Part shown: piece by piece, positions 1-8,507 of the stretch
Layout: each line of letters begins with the position of its first letter
Numbering within the stretch: the first letter of the stretch is position 1
NCBI RefSeq assembly: GCF_014650555.1
Contig: NZ_BMVE01000004.1
Span: forward strand, 186,001-250,000
Source: Streptomyces goshikiensis
GTDB taxonomy: Bacteria > Actinomycetota > Actinomycetes > Streptomycetales > Streptomycetaceae
Direction: 5' to 3'
DNA: 64,000 nt
Notes under the pieces: generated by a model
What the model was told of the DNA's origin: nothing
Databases searched by the model: none
Seen by the model: only the letters and a program-made list of their open reading frames with translations
Translations under genes and position numbers: made by a program

Positions 1-421
1 CCAGGGTGTGCAGGTACGAGGCCCCGCCGACCTTGCTGATCTCGCCGCGCCGGGTGAGCTCGGCGCCGACCGTGATCGGGTCGGCCGGCTCGCCCTTCGC
101 GTACAGGTCGAGGATGGCCTGGTAGATCGTCTCGTGCGAGGGCCGGTAGAAGTCGTGGCCCTTGAGGACCTCGACCACGTCGGCGATCGCGTCCTTCGAG
201 AGCAGCATGCCGCCGAGGACGGACTGCTCGGCGTCGAGGTCCTGCGGCGGGACGCGCTCGAAGCCGCCGCCTCCGCCGTCCCAGGAGCCGCCCTCGCGGC
301 CCCGGTCCTGCTGGTCGTCCCCGCGGCCGCGTCCCTCGCCGTTACGGCGCGGACGGGCGGGCAGACGGTCGCCTGGACCGCTGTCGGCCCAAGGGTCGTC
401 CATGGGCTCGGGCATGCTCAC
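1..421 (-). CDS. dnaB: Replicative DNA helicase DnaB, N-terminal part (runs off the window)
   Basis: The replicative helicase unwinds DNA ahead of the polymerase at the fork. Only about the first 140 codons are present; the gene continues past position 1. The translation opens with MSMPEPMDDPWADSGPGD, has a low-complexity Arg/Gly stretch, then the typical N-terminal helical domain with PPQDLDAEQSVLGGMLLSKD and later DFYRPSHETIYQAI and GEISKVGGASYLHTL. The start is read as GTG at 421, with an in-frame ATG at 415 as the alternative. The helicase core with its Walker motifs lies outside. A DciA-type putative loader is encoded about 38 kb away in this window. Confidence 0.93.
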   Translation of the reverse strand, partial: MSMPEPMDDPWADSGPGDRLPARPRRNGEGRGRGDDQQDRGREGGSWDGGGGGFERVPPQDLDAEQSVLGGMLLSKDAIADVVEVLKGHDFYRPSHETIYQAILDLYAKGEPADPITVGAELTRRGEISKVGGASYLHTL

Positions 422-857
422 CGGGCCGCCTCCTCCCGTCCGCAACGCGGACCTCGCCGTGCCACTCTTTTTCTACGACACGGCTCTGACATTTGGGGCA
501 CCCGAATCGGCTCTCGGCACGTCGGGCAACGCACAACGGTAGGGCCGTTGGCGACGTCAGCCAATCTTGTTATCCACAGGGTGTGTGGATGAGATGTGGA
601 TGACGGCACCAATGCTGTGGGTAACTCCGCCGAAGCTGTGCACGGACCGGGGGACGGGGCTGTGGACAAAATCACCTGCCCTACCCATACACCCATGTTG
701 ACCTGCTATTTCTTCTTCCACTGACTGTGGGGAAGAAAATTCTTGGCCACCGCCACAAGATCGCCTCCAACGGGGTGTGAAGAACGCCCAAGTCAGCGCG
801 CCGGTAAGGATCAAAAGACCCTTGTATCTATTACCTGTGGAAGATTAGATTGAGCAC
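422..857. promoter_or_regulatory. DnaA-box-rich intergenic region between dnaB and the MATE gene
   Basis: This divergent gap holds an unusually dense set of DnaA-box-like 9-mers: TTATCCACA at 570-578, TGTGGATGA at 584-592 and 595-603, TGTGGGTAA at 616-624, a perfect TGTGGACAA at 661-669, and weaker TGTGCACGG at 637-645, TGTGGGGAA at 726-734 and TGTGGAAGA at 836-844. It must also contain the dnaB promoter (minus) and the MATE gene promoter (plus). Binding by DnaA is inferred from the motif only. DnaA-box clusters outside oriC that act as DnaA traps are known in Streptomyces. Confidence 0.6.
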
Positions 858-2195
858 ATGACACAGGCCCCCGCAGCACCGAAGGCTGCCCCGAGACGGC
901 ACGACCGCGAGATCCTCGCACTCGCCGTCCCCGCCTTCGGCGCCCTCGTCGCCGAGCCCCTCTTCGTGATGGCCGACAGCGCCATCGTGGGGCACCTCGG
1001 CACACCCCAGCTCGCCGGCCTCGGCATCGCCGCCGCACTGCTCACCACCGCCGTGAGCGTCTTCGTCTTCCTCGCCTACGCGACCACCGCGGCCGTCGCC
1101 CGCCGCGTCGGCGCGGGAGACCTCCAGGCGGCCATCCGGCAGGGCATGGACGGCATCTGGCTCGCCCTCCTGCTCGGCGCGGCCGTCATCGCCGTCGTCA
1201 TGCCCGCAGCGCCCTGGCTGATCTCCCTCTTCGGGGCCTCGGACACGGTCGCCCCGTACGCGATCACCTACCTGCGGATCTCCGCCCTCGGCATCCCGGC
1301 CATGCTGATGGTGCTCGCCGCCACCGGCGTCATCCGCGGCCTCCAGGACACCAGGACCCCGCTCTACGTGGCCATCGGCGGGTTCGCCCTCAACGGCGCC
1401 CTGAACGTCGCCCTCGTCTACGGCGCGGGGCTCGGGATCGCCGGATCCGCCTGGGGCACGGTCATCGCCCAGTGCGCCATGGCCGCCGCCTACCTCTTCG
1501 TGGTCGTCCGGGGCGCCCGCGAGCACCAGGCCTCCCTGCGCCCCGACCCGGCGGGCATCCGGGCCTGCGCCCAGGCCGGTGCCCCTCTGCTGGTCCGCAC
1601 CCTGTCCCTGCGCGCCGTACTCATGATCGCCACGGCGGTCGCCGCACGGCTGGGCGACGCCGACATCGCGGCCCACCAGATCCTGCTCGCGCTGTGGAGC
1701 CTGCTGGCCTTCGCCCTGGACGCGATCGCGATCGCGGGACAGGCCATCATCGGCCGCTACCTCGGAGCCGGTGACACCCACGGGGCCAAGGCCGTCTGCC
1801 GGCGCATGGTGCAGTGGGGCATCGCCTCGGGCATCGTGCTCGGCCTGCTGGTCGTACTGGCCCGCCCGGTGTTCATTCCGCTGTTCACCAGCGACCCCAC
1901 GGTAGAGAAGGCCCTGCTGCCCGCCCTGCTGGTCGTGGCGGTCTCCCAGCCCGTCTCCGGGATCGTCTTCGTCCTGGACGGTGTCCTGATGGGCGCCGGA
2001 GACGGCCGCTACCTCGCCTGGGCGATGCTGCTCACCCTTGCCGTGTTCACCCCGGCCGCTCTGCTCGTCCCGGCCCTCGGCGGGGGCCTGACCGCGCTCT
2101 GGTGGGCCATGACGCTGATGATGGTGGTCCGGATGGCCACCCTCCAGCTCCGCGCCCGCTCCGGCCGCTGGCTGATCGCGGGGGCGACGCGCTGA
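858..2195 (+). CDS. MATE family efflux transporter (DinF-like)
   Basis: This 445-residue integral membrane protein has about twelve hydrophobic segments. It belongs to the multidrug and toxic compound extrusion family, which exports organic cations or drugs in exchange for Na+ or H+. Family landmarks near the N-terminus include LAVPAFGALVAEPLFVMADS and AIVGHLGTPQLAGLG, followed by GVIRGLQDTRTPL around residue 160, a signature of the DinF-like branch. The start is ATG at 858, and DnaA-box-like sequence runs right up to it. The gene converges on rplI, with two parS sites and a hairpin in between. The substrate cannot be predicted. Confidence 0.9.
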   Translation: MTQAPAAPKAAPRRHDREILALAVPAFGALVAEPLFVMADSAIVGHLGTPQLAGLGIAAALLTTAVSVFVFLAYATTAAVARRVGAGDLQAAIRQGMDGIWLALLLGAAVIAVVMPAAPWLISLFGASDTVAPYAITYLRISALGIPAMLMVLAATGVIRGLQDTRTPLYVAIGGFALNGALNVALVYGAGLGIAGSAWGTVIAQCAMAAAYLFVVVRGAREHQASLRPDPAGIRACAQAGAPLLVRTLSLRAVLMIATAVAARLGDADIAAHQILLALWSLLAFALDAIAIAGQAIIGRYLGAGDTHGAKAVCRRMVQWGIASGIVLGLLVVLARPVFIPLFTSDPTVEKALLPALLVVAVSQPVSGIVFVLDGVLMGAGDGRYLAWAMLLTLAVFTPAALLVPALGGGLTALWWAMTLMMVVRMATLQLRARSGRWLIAGATR

Positions 2196-2220
2196 GAGGT
2201 GCCCTTGGCCCTTGCCCTGT

Positions 2221-2234
2221 GTTTCACGTGAAAC
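2221..2234. other. parS: parS site 1
   Basis: This is a perfect GTTTCACGTGAAAC, the ParB-binding centromere consensus of Streptomyces. It sits at the centre of a perfect 36-bp palindrome (2210-2245), just after the MATE stop codon, so the flanks can also fold into a hairpin on the MATE transcript. Confidence 0.93.
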
Positions 2235-2254
2235 ACAGGGCAAGGCCCGCTCCT

Positions 2255-2268
2255 GTTTCACGTGAAAC
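2255..2268. other. parS: parS site 2
   Basis: This perfect GTTTCACGTGAAAC lies 34 bp centre to centre from parS site 1, in the same gap between the convergent MATE and rplI genes. Its flanking symmetry extends by only one base pair. Confidence 0.93.
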
Positions 2269-2284
2269 ATCGCCCGGCAACGAC

Positions 2285-2317
2285 GAAGGGCCGCACCCCA
2301 TCGGGGTGCGGCCCTTC
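2285..2317. terminator. Bidirectional intrinsic terminator between MATE gene and rplI
   Basis: A perfect 15-bp stem (2285-2299 with 2303-2317) with a 3-nt loop lies 12 nt after the rplI stop on the minus strand, and also follows the MATE gene on the plus strand. There is no clear T-tract, which is usual for Streptomyces terminators. Confidence 0.8.
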
Positions 2318-2328
2318 ATGCGCAGCCC

Positions 2329-2775
2329 TTAGGCGGCGACGACCTCGATGCCCACGTTCGCGGCGACCTCGGCGTGCAGACGCACGGAGACCTGGTACGA
2401 ACCGAGGGTCTTGATCGGGGAGCCCAGCTCAACGCGGCGCTTGTCGACCTTCGGGCCACCGGAAGCCTCGATCGCCGTGGCGATGTCGGACGGAGTGACG
2501 GAACCGAAGAGACGACCGGCGTCACCCGCGCGGGTGGCCAGACGGACCTTCACGCCCTCAAGCTTGGCCTTGAACTCGTTGGCCTGCTCGATGGTCGCGA
2601 TCTCGTGGATCTTGCGGGCGCGGCGGATCTGCGCCACGTCCTTCTCGCCACCCTTGGTCCAGCGGATCGCGAAACCACGCGGGACCAGGTAGTTGCGAGC
2701 GTAACCGTCCTTGACGTCGACGACATCGCCGGCGGTGCCGAGGCCAGAGACCTCGTGGGTCAGGATGATCTTCAT
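2329..2775 (-). CDS. rplI: 50S ribosomal protein L9
   Basis: L9 binds 23S rRNA near the base of the L1 stalk. The 148-residue product has the canonical N-terminal domain ([20 protein letters not shown], then [15 protein letters not shown]), the long connecting helix, and a C-terminal domain with [13 protein letters not shown]. Length is normal for the family. It is the last gene of the rpsF-ssb-rpsR-rplI operon, 18 nt after rpsR, and is followed by a strong hairpin. Confidence 0.97.
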   Translation of the reverse strand: MKIILTHEVSGLGTAGDVVDVKDGYARNYLVPRGFAIRWTKGGEKDVAQIRRARKIHEIATIEQANEFKAKLEGVKVRLATRAGDAGRLFGSVTPSDIATAIEASGGPKVDKRRVELGSPIKTLGSYQVSVRLHAEVAANVGIEVVAA

Positions 2776-2793
2776 TATTCGGTCACCCTTTCC

Positions 2794-3030
2794 TTATCGC
2801 GCGGTGGACGTGTAGGGCAGCAGCGCCATCTCACGGCTGTTCTTCACGGCCGTGGCGACGTCACGCTGGTGCTGCGTGCAGTTGCCGGTAACGCGGCGGG
2901 CACGGATCTTGCCGCGGTCGGAAATGAACTTCCGCAGCATGTTCGTGTCCTTGTAGTCCACGTAAGCGGTCTTGTCCTTGCAGAACGCGCAGACCTTCTT
3001 CTTAGGCTTGCGCACAGGCGGCTTCGCCAT
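2794..3030 (-). CDS. rpsR: 30S ribosomal protein S18 (cysteine-containing type)
   Basis: S18 pairs with S6 on the platform of the small subunit. The 78-residue product keeps CAFCKDK near residue 14 and a third cysteine in TGNCTQHQ. This marks the Zn-binding, zinc-replete form of S18, as opposed to the cysteine-free paralogue that many actinobacteria express under Zur control elsewhere in the genome. It lies between ssb and rplI in the conserved operon. Confidence 0.96.
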   Translation of the reverse strand: MAKPPVRKPKKKVCAFCKDKTAYVDYKDTNMLRKFISDRGKIRARRVTGNCTQHQRDVATAVKNSREMALLPYTSTAR

Positions 3031-3073
3031 TGTGTCTCTCCTGTGTGATCAAGAAGTGGGGATGCGAGCTGCC

Positions 3074-3670
3074 CTAGAAGGGCGGCTCGTCCGAGTAGCC
3101 ACCACCGGAGCCGCCGGAGCTTCCGCCCCAGCCGCCCCCGCCGCCGCCCTGCTGCTGGCCGCCGGTCGGCGCGCTGGACGCCCACGGGTCGTCGGAGGAA
3201 GCTCCGCCGCCCTGAGGTGCGCCGCCGCTGGGGGCTCCGCCCCAGCCACCGCCGCCGCCACCCTGCTGCTGACCGCCGCCGCCGTATCCACCCTGAGCGC
3301 CGCGACCGGTGGTCTTGGCGACCTTGGCCGTGGCGGTCTTCAGGCTGGGGCCGACTTCCTCGACGTCCAGCTCGTAGACCGTGCGCTTGACACCCTCACG
3401 GTCCTCGTACGACCGCTGCTTCAGCCGGCCCTGCACGATGACGCGCATGCCCCGCTGAAGGGACTCGGCGACGTTCTCCGCCGCCTGACGCCAGACCGAG
3501 CAGGTCAGGAACAGGCCTTCGCCGTCCTTCCACTCATTGGTCTGCTTGTCGAAGATGCGGGGAGTGGACGCGACACGGAACTTCGCGACCGCCGCACCCG
3601 AGGGGGTGAAGCGCAGCTCGGGGTCGTCGACGAGATTGCCGACGACCGTGATGACGGTCTCGCCTGCCAT
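3074..3670 (-). CDS. ssb: Single-stranded DNA-binding protein
   Basis: This protein coats single-stranded DNA during replication and repair. The 198 residues comprise an OB fold of about 110 residues ([19 protein letters not shown], then [18 protein letters not shown] and [14 protein letters not shown]), a long Gly/Gln/Ser-rich disordered linker, and the acidic tip DEPPF, which in the family recruits partner proteins. The start is ATG at 3670. It lies between rpsF and rpsR, so it is co-transcribed with ribosomal protein genes. The linker is unusually glycine-rich and partly repetitive. Confidence 0.97.
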   Translation of the reverse strand: MAGETVITVVGNLVDDPELRFTPSGAAVAKFRVASTPRIFDKQTNEWKDGEGLFLTCSVWRQAAENVAESLQRGMRVIVQGRLKQRSYEDREGVKRTVYELDVEEVGPSLKTATAKVAKTTGRGAQGGYGGGGQQQGGGGGGWGGAPSGGAPQGGGASSDDPWASSAPTGGQQQGGGGGGWGGSSGGSGGGYSDEPPF

Positions 3671-3742
3671 GGATGAACCTCTCGGCGGGGATTGCTGCTG
3701 GGCTGCTGTGCTACTCGTTCCCGATTACCGCTGAACCGAAGT

Positions 3743-4033
3743 TCAGTGGGTCTCGGGGCGAAGGACCTTGGTCCGGAGAACCGACTCGTTCAGGTTCATC
3801 TGTCGGTCAAGCTCCTTGACGACCGCAGGCTCGGCCTGAAGGTCGATGACCGAGTAGATGCCCTCGGGCTTCTTCTTGATCTCGTAAGCGAGACGACGAC
3901 GGCCCCAGGTGTCGACCTTCTCAACCTTTCCGTTGCCCTCACGGACGACGGAGAGGAAGTTCTCGATCAGCGGGGAGACAGCGCGCTCCTCGAGATCGGG
4001 GTCGAGGATGACCATCACTTCGTAGTGACGCAT
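3743..4033 (-). CDS. rpsF: 30S ribosomal protein S6
   Basis: S6 forms a heterodimer with S18. The 96-residue product begins [19 protein letters not shown] and contains [20 protein letters not shown], both diagnostic. The start at 4033 is chosen because a strong AGGAGGTG ribosome-binding site lies just upstream on the minus strand; a longer open frame reaching 4186 lacks one. It is the first gene of the rpsF-ssb-rpsR-rplI operon. Confidence 0.96.
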   Translation of the reverse strand: MRHYEVMVILDPDLEERAVSPLIENFLSVVREGNGKVEKVDTWGRRRLAYEIKKKPEGIYSVIDLQAEPAVVKELDRQMNLNESVLRTKVLRPETH

Positions 4034-4136
4034 GTGGAACCCACCTCCTTTGGACTCAGCGGCCACGGTCGTTCCGTGGCAGGAGGGTCGTGATGCGTGG
4101 CACGGTGCCTGAGAACAGACACCGCGCAGACCGTAC

Positions 4137-4166
4137 AGACTACCTGCTCGACTCCTTCCGGTTGAA
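4137..4166 (-). promoter_or_regulatory. Possible promoter of the rpsF operon
   Basis: On the minus strand, TTCAAC (plus positions 4161-4166) and TAGTCT (4137-4142) are separated by 18 nt. They lie about 105 nt upstream of rpsF, which fits a vegetative promoter. The match is only moderate. Confidence 0.35.
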
Positions 4167-4284
4167 ATCCGGCAGGAGGAGGCCACAATCTGTACTCAAC
4201 GGGTGCGCTCGGTGCTAAGCCCCCGGCTCCTCCCGGAGGCGGCCCCGGTGCACCGCTCTGCTTCAGCCAGGAGGTGCCTTTCCG

Positions 4285-4590
4285 ATGGCACAGGCAATGC
4301 GACGCCAGTCCTCCATCTCCCTCTTCGCGACCGACGGCAAGCCCCACCCCCTGCAGGACACCCTGCTGGCGGTCACGCTGGTCCTCGGGGCCGTGGCGTT
4401 CGTCACGGCGTTCTTCCACAATCTCCACCTGCTCAGCTCGTGGACCGGGCTGATCGGGATCCTGACCGGCGCGTACGGACAGTTCATCTCCGTCACGACA
4501 CGCGAGCGCTTCGCACTGATCATCGGCCTTGGCGCCTCGGCCATCGGCTTCTACCTCGGCATGGCGCACGGCGGTCTCTTCGGCGGCTGA
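4285..4590 (+). CDS. Small conserved membrane protein of unknown function
   Basis: The 101-residue product has a short polar N-terminus (MAQAMRRQSSISLFATDGK) followed by three hydrophobic segments, around residues 27-45, 50-68 and 78-98, ending MAHGGLFGG. A ribosome-binding site (AGGAGGTG) lies just upstream of the ATG. A similar small gene is commonly found beside rpsF in Streptomyces, divergent from it. No enzymatic motif is visible and the function is unknown. An elaborate nested hairpin follows the stop codon and separates it from femX. Confidence 0.8.
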   Translation: MAQAMRRQSSISLFATDGKPHPLQDTLLAVTLVLGAVAFVTAFFHNLHLLSSWTGLIGILTGAYGQFISVTTRERFALIIGLGASAIGFYLGMAHGGLFGG

Positions 4591-4611
4591 GCGGCTGACC
4601 GGGGCATCTCC

Positions 4612-4680
4612 GCGACAAGGGCGCCGGCCGCCACGGGGACGGGCACGGCCCGTCCCCCAGATGGGTGGCGCCCTTGTCGC
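4612..4680 (+). terminator. Nested (double) hairpin between the small membrane gene and femX
   Basis: A 14-bp outer stem (4612-4625 with 4667-4680) encloses a second perfect 10-bp hairpin (4635-4644 with 4648-4657, loop ACG). It starts 22 nt after the upstream stop codon and ends about 50 nt before the femX ATG. It probably terminates upstream transcription, though a role in the femX leader cannot be excluded. Confidence 0.65.
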
Positions 4681-4729
4681 AGTAGGCTTCGCGCCATAGC
4701 CAGCGAAGCCGCCGGAGGAGACGCCCCGC

Positions 4730-5848
4730 ATGAGCCTGTCCCTGAGGACCATCAGTCGAGAGCAGCATCTGGATTACCTCCAGAGCCTGCCCTCGGCGAG
4801 CCACTGCCAGGTCCCGGCGTGGGCCGACGTGAAGAACGAGTGGCGCTCCGAGAACCTCGGATGGTTCAACGAGTCGGAGGAACTCGTCGGCGCCGCCCTC
4901 GTGTTGTACCGGCAGCTGCCCAAGGTGAAGCGCTACCTCGCGTACCTGCCCGAGGGCCCGGTCATCAACTGGTACGCCCCGAATCTGGAGGAATGGCTCC
5001 AGCCGATGCTGGCGCACCTGAAGCACCAGGGCGCCTTCACCGTGAAGATGGGCCCGCCCGTCGTGATCCGCCGCTGGAACTCGGCGGCCATCAAGGCCGG
5101 TATCCAGGACCCGAACGTCAAGCGACTGCGCGACGTGGAGGCTTCGGTCATCGAGCCGCGCGCCTTCGAGGTCTCGGACAAGCTGCGCCGGATGGGCTGG
5201 CAGCAAGCCGAGGACGGCGGCGCCGGCTTCGGCGACGTCCAGCCGCGTTACGTGTTCCAGGTGCCGCTGGCCAACCGCTCGCTGGACGACGTCCTCAAGG
5301 GCTTCAACCAGCTGTGGCGCCGCAACATCAAGAAGGCCGAGAAGGCCGGTGTCGAGGTCGTCCAGGGCGGCTACGACGACCTGCCGACCTGGCAGCACCT
5401 GTACGAGATCACGGCCGAGCGCGACAAGTTCCGCCCGCGCCCGCTCAGCTACTTCCAGCGTCAGTGGACGGCCCTCAACTCCGAGGACCCCAACCGGATG
5501 CGGCTGTACATCGCCACCCACGAGGGGGAGCCGCTGGCCGCCGCCACGATGCTCACCGTCGGCCAGCACGTCTGGTACTCGTACGGCGCATCGGCCAACC
5601 ACAAGCGCGAGGTTCGGCCGTCGAACGCGATGCAGTGGCGGATGCTGCGCGACTCGTACGCGCTCGGTGCGAGCGTCTACGACCTGCGCGGCATCAGTGA
5701 CACCCTGGACGAGAACGATCACCTGTTCGGTCTCATCCAGTTCAAGGTCGGCACCGGCGGCGAGGCCGTCGAGTACGTCGGCGAGTGGGACTTCCCGCTC
5801 AACAAGATGCTGCACAAGGCCCTCGACATCTACATGTCGCGGCGCTGA
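4730..5848 (+). CDS. femX: Lipid II glycyltransferase, FemABX family (FemX-like)
   Basis: The FemABX family adds amino acids from aminoacyl-tRNA to the peptidoglycan stem peptide; in Streptomyces, FemX adds the first glycine of the interpeptide bridge. The 372-residue product has the two GNAT-like halves of the family, with YLAYLPEGPVINW in the first, FNQLWRRNIKKAEKAGVEV around residue 195, and the C-terminal FGLIQFKVGTGGEAVEYVGEWD that closes the substrate pocket. The start is ATG at 4730. It is followed 78 nt later by an alanine-racemase-like gene in the same orientation. Confidence 0.9.
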   Translation: MSLSLRTISREQHLDYLQSLPSASHCQVPAWADVKNEWRSENLGWFNESEELVGAALVLYRQLPKVKRYLAYLPEGPVINWYAPNLEEWLQPMLAHLKHQGAFTVKMGPPVVIRRWNSAAIKAGIQDPNVKRLRDVEASVIEPRAFEVSDKLRRMGWQQAEDGGAGFGDVQPRYVFQVPLANRSLDDVLKGFNQLWRRNIKKAEKAGVEVVQGGYDDLPTWQHLYEITAERDKFRPRPLSYFQRQWTALNSEDPNRMRLYIATHEGEPLAAATMLTVGQHVWYSYGASANHKREVRPSNAMQWRMLRDSYALGASVYDLRGISDTLDENDHLFGLIQFKVGTGGEAVEYVGEWDFPLNKMLHKALDIYMSRR

Positions 5849-5926
5849 CCCACACCGCACCGCACTGCTCCACACACACCGCAACGCTGCACAGGCAGCT
5901 GTTTTCCAGAGAGGCTCCGGACGGGC

Positions 5927-6958
5927 ATGGCGCTCACGCTCTACGTCGACACCGCGCGCTGGCGTGCGCACCAGAAGCAGATCCAGGACCAGTTCCCCGG
6001 GCTGATCCCCGTCTGCAAGGGCAATGGCTACGGCTTCGGCCATGAGCGGCTGTGCGAAGAGGCGACCCGGATGGGCTCCGACATCCTCGCCGTCGGCACC
6101 ACGTACGAGGCCGCCAGCATCAAGGACTGGTTCGGCGGCGACCTGCTCGTCCTCACCCCGTTCCGGCGGGGCGAGGAACCGGTTCCCCTGCCGGACCGGG
6201 TCATCCGCTCGGTGTCCTCGGTGGACGGGGTCCGCGGCCTGGTCGGCGCCCGGGTGGTCATCGAGTGCATGAGCTCGATGCGCCGCCACGGCATCTCCGA
6301 GCAGGACCTGGGACTGCTCCACTCGGCGATCGAGGACGTCCGCCTGGAGGGCTTCGCCCTGCACCTGCCGCTGGACCGCCCTGACGGCTCGGACGCCGTC
6401 GAGGAGGTCATCGGCTGGATGGACCGGCTGCGCGCGGCCCGGCTGCCGCTGCACACGATGTTCGTGAGCCACCTCAAGGCCCAGGAGCTGACCAGGCTCC
6501 AGCAGCAGTTCCCGCAGACCCGCTTCCGGGCCCGCATCGGCACCCGGCTGTGGCTCGGCGACCACGAGGCCACCCAGTACCGCGGCGCGGTCCTGGACGT
6601 CACGCGCGTGTCGAAGGGCGACCGGTTCGGCTACCGCCAGCAGAAGGCCGCCTCCGACGGCTGGCTCGTCGTGGTCGCGGGCGGCACCTCGCACGGGGTG
6701 GGGCTGGAGGCTCCCAAGGCCCTCCACGGGGTCATGCCGCGCGCCAAGGGCGTGGCCCGCGCGGGCCTGGCCACGGTGAACCGGAACCTGTCCCCGTTCG
6801 TCTGGGCGGGCAAGCAGCGCTGGTTCGCGGAGCCGCCGCACATGCAGGTGTCGATCCTGTTCGTGCCCTCGGACGCGACCGAGCCGAAGGTCGGCGACGA
6901 GCTGGTGGCGCACCTGCGACACACCACCACCCAGTTCGACCGGGTGCTGGACGCCTGA
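5927..6958 (+). CDS. Divergent alanine racemase-like PLP enzyme
   Basis: The product has 343 residues. The N-terminal TIM-barrel half carries VCKGNGYGFGHER, equivalent to the alanine racemase PLP motif VKANAYGHG, so Lys31 is the likely Schiff-base lysine. RARIGTRLWLGD near residue 210 matches the family substrate loop. In the C-terminal half, KGDRFGYRQQKA (around residue 235) resembles the segment holding the catalytic tyrosine. It is shorter and more divergent than the usual 370-390-residue biosynthetic Alr, which in Streptomyces is encoded elsewhere. Its place right behind femX suggests a role in stem-peptide amino acid supply; the substrate is unproven. Confidence 0.75.
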   Translation: MALTLYVDTARWRAHQKQIQDQFPGLIPVCKGNGYGFGHERLCEEATRMGSDILAVGTTYEAASIKDWFGGDLLVLTPFRRGEEPVPLPDRVIRSVSSVDGVRGLVGARVVIECMSSMRRHGISEQDLGLLHSAIEDVRLEGFALHLPLDRPDGSDAVEEVIGWMDRLRAARLPLHTMFVSHLKAQELTRLQQQFPQTRFRARIGTRLWLGDHEATQYRGAVLDVTRVSKGDRFGYRQQKAASDGWLVVVAGGTSHGVGLEAPKALHGVMPRAKGVARAGLATVNRNLSPFVWAGKQRWFAEPPHMQVSILFVPSDATEPKVGDELVAHLRHTTTQFDRVLDA

Positions 6959-6994
6959 TCCACCGGGTGGTGACGGGCCGGCCGCGGGGGCCGC

Positions 6995-8473
6995 TCAGTC
7001 CCTGAGGTCCGCTCCCCACTCGACCCGCTGTCCCTGCGAAGGCGCCGCATCCTGCGGCGCCTTCGTCATGTGCGCCAGGGTGAACACGTCCTCGGCGCCG
7101 TCCAGGACACCGCCGGAGGGGTCGTCCGAGCCGTCCTGGCGCACCACGTCCCGTTCGGGCAGCAGGATGTCGCGGACGACGACGGCGCACAGGTAGAGCG
7201 TCGCGATCAGGTGGGCGGCGATCGCCAGCTGGTAGCCCTCCACGGGCAGGCCCTGGTGCTTGTCCCCGCTGGTCGTGTAGGCGAGGTAGAACCAGATGCC
7301 GAGGAAGTACATGACCTCGCCGGTCTGCCAGATCAGGAAGTCCCGCCAGCGCGGCCGGGCCAGCGCGGCGAGCGGGATGAGCCACAGCACGTATTGCGGC
7401 GAGTAGACCTTGTTCGCCAGGATGAACGCGGCCACCACCAGGAAGGCCAGCTGCGCGAAACGGGGGCGCCGCGGGGCCGCCAGGGTGAGCAGGCCGATGG
7501 CGGCGCACAGCAGCAGCGTCAGGACCGTCGCGTAGGTGTTGGCGCCGTCGAGGGGGTTGCCGGAGCGCTGGGAGATCAGCAGCCACACGGAGCCGAAGTC
7601 GATGGGCCTTTCCTGGCTGAAGACGTAGAACCGCTTCCAGCCGTCCCAGGCGAAGTACATGACCGGCCCGTTGACCAGGAGCCAGGAGCCGGCCGCGCCC
7701 AGCAGGGCGGCGCCGAACGCGCGCCACTTCCCGGCCCGCCAGCAGAGCACGAACAGCACGCCGAGCAGCAGTACCGGGTAGAGCTTGGCGGCGGTGGCCA
7801 GTCCGATGAACACGCCGAACAGGACCGCCCGGCCACGGGACCACATCAGCGTCGCGGCGGCGGTCAGAGCGATGGCCAGCAGGTCCCAGTTGATCGTCGC
7901 GGTGAGGGCGAAGGCGGGCGCGAGGGCGAAGAGCAGCGCGTCCCAGGGCCGGCGGCGGTGGGTGCGGGCGACGCAGTAGGCGATGACCACCGCGCAGATC
8001 ATCAGCATGCCCGCGTTGACCATCCAGTACAGCTGCTCGCGGTGCTGGATGGAGCCGCCGCCCGGGGTGAGCCAGGAGGCGAACTGCATGAAGGCGCCGG
8101 TCAGGACCGGGTACTCGACGTACTGCATGTCGCCGTACTTCGGGTCGCCGTCGGGGAACCGGTCGAAGTACGGGATGAGCCCGTCGGCGAAGCCGCGCGC
8201 GGAGTACAGGTGCGGGATGTCGGAGTAGCAGGCGTGGGTGTACTGCGAACCCGCTCCCTGGAACCAGGCCCAGTCGTAGCAGGGGAGCTTCTGGACCATG
8301 CCGAGCGCGAACATCCCGAGGGCGACGAGGATGACGACCCGCACGGGAGTCAGCCGGTGGCCGCCCAGCCGGGCGTGCCGGCCGAGCGGGCCGCCGATGA
8401 GTTCGCTGCCGGCCGCGGCGACCTCGTCCTGCTGGGTGGGCAGTACGGGCGGTTCCTCGTGCACCTTCGTCAT
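6995..8473 (-). CDS. Polytopic membrane glycosyltransferase, GT87 (DUF2029) family
   Basis: The 492-residue protein has about ten to twelve hydrophobic segments. Members of this family are polyprenol-phosphate-dependent mannosyl- or arabinosyl-type transferases of the actinobacterial envelope. Landmarks are YVEYPVLTGAFMQ near residue 120, TINWDLLAIALTAAATLMW and FIGLATAAKLYPVLLLGVLF in the middle, and ANKVYSPQYVLWLIPLAAL toward the end. The start is ATG at 8473, because an upstream in-frame GTG at 8521 lies inside the terminator hairpin of the preceding PBP gene. The last 20 codons contain a perfect 11-bp hairpin. The acceptor is unknown. Confidence 0.85.
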   Translation of the reverse strand: MTKVHEEPPVLPTQQDEVAAAGSELIGGPLGRHARLGGHRLTPVRVVILVALGMFALGMVQKLPCYDWAWFQGAGSQYTHACYSDIPHLYSARGFADGLIPYFDRFPDGDPKYGDMQYVEYPVLTGAFMQFASWLTPGGGSIQHREQLYWMVNAGMLMICAVVIAYCVARTHRRRPWDALLFALAPAFALTATINWDLLAIALTAAATLMWSRGRAVLFGVFIGLATAAKLYPVLLLGVLFVLCWRAGKWRAFGAALLGAAGSWLLVNGPVMYFAWDGWKRFYVFSQERPIDFGSVWLLISQRSGNPLDGANTYATVLTLLLCAAIGLLTLAAPRRPRFAQLAFLVVAAFILANKVYSPQYVLWLIPLAALARPRWRDFLIWQTGEVMYFLGIWFYLAYTTSGDKHQGLPVEGYQLAIAAHLIATLYLCAVVVRDILLPERDVVRQDGSDDPSGGVLDGAEDVFTLAHMTKAPQDAAPSQGQRVEWGADLRD

Positions 8474-8507
8474 GCGCACATCCTGCCGTACGGGGCCGGG
8501 CATGAGG

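Noticed and set aside
831..2270. Antisense open frame beginning in a parS site (MFHVK)
   Set aside because: It only opens because parS contains ATG/GTG-compatible bases; it lies wholly opposite the MATE gene and has no coding signature.
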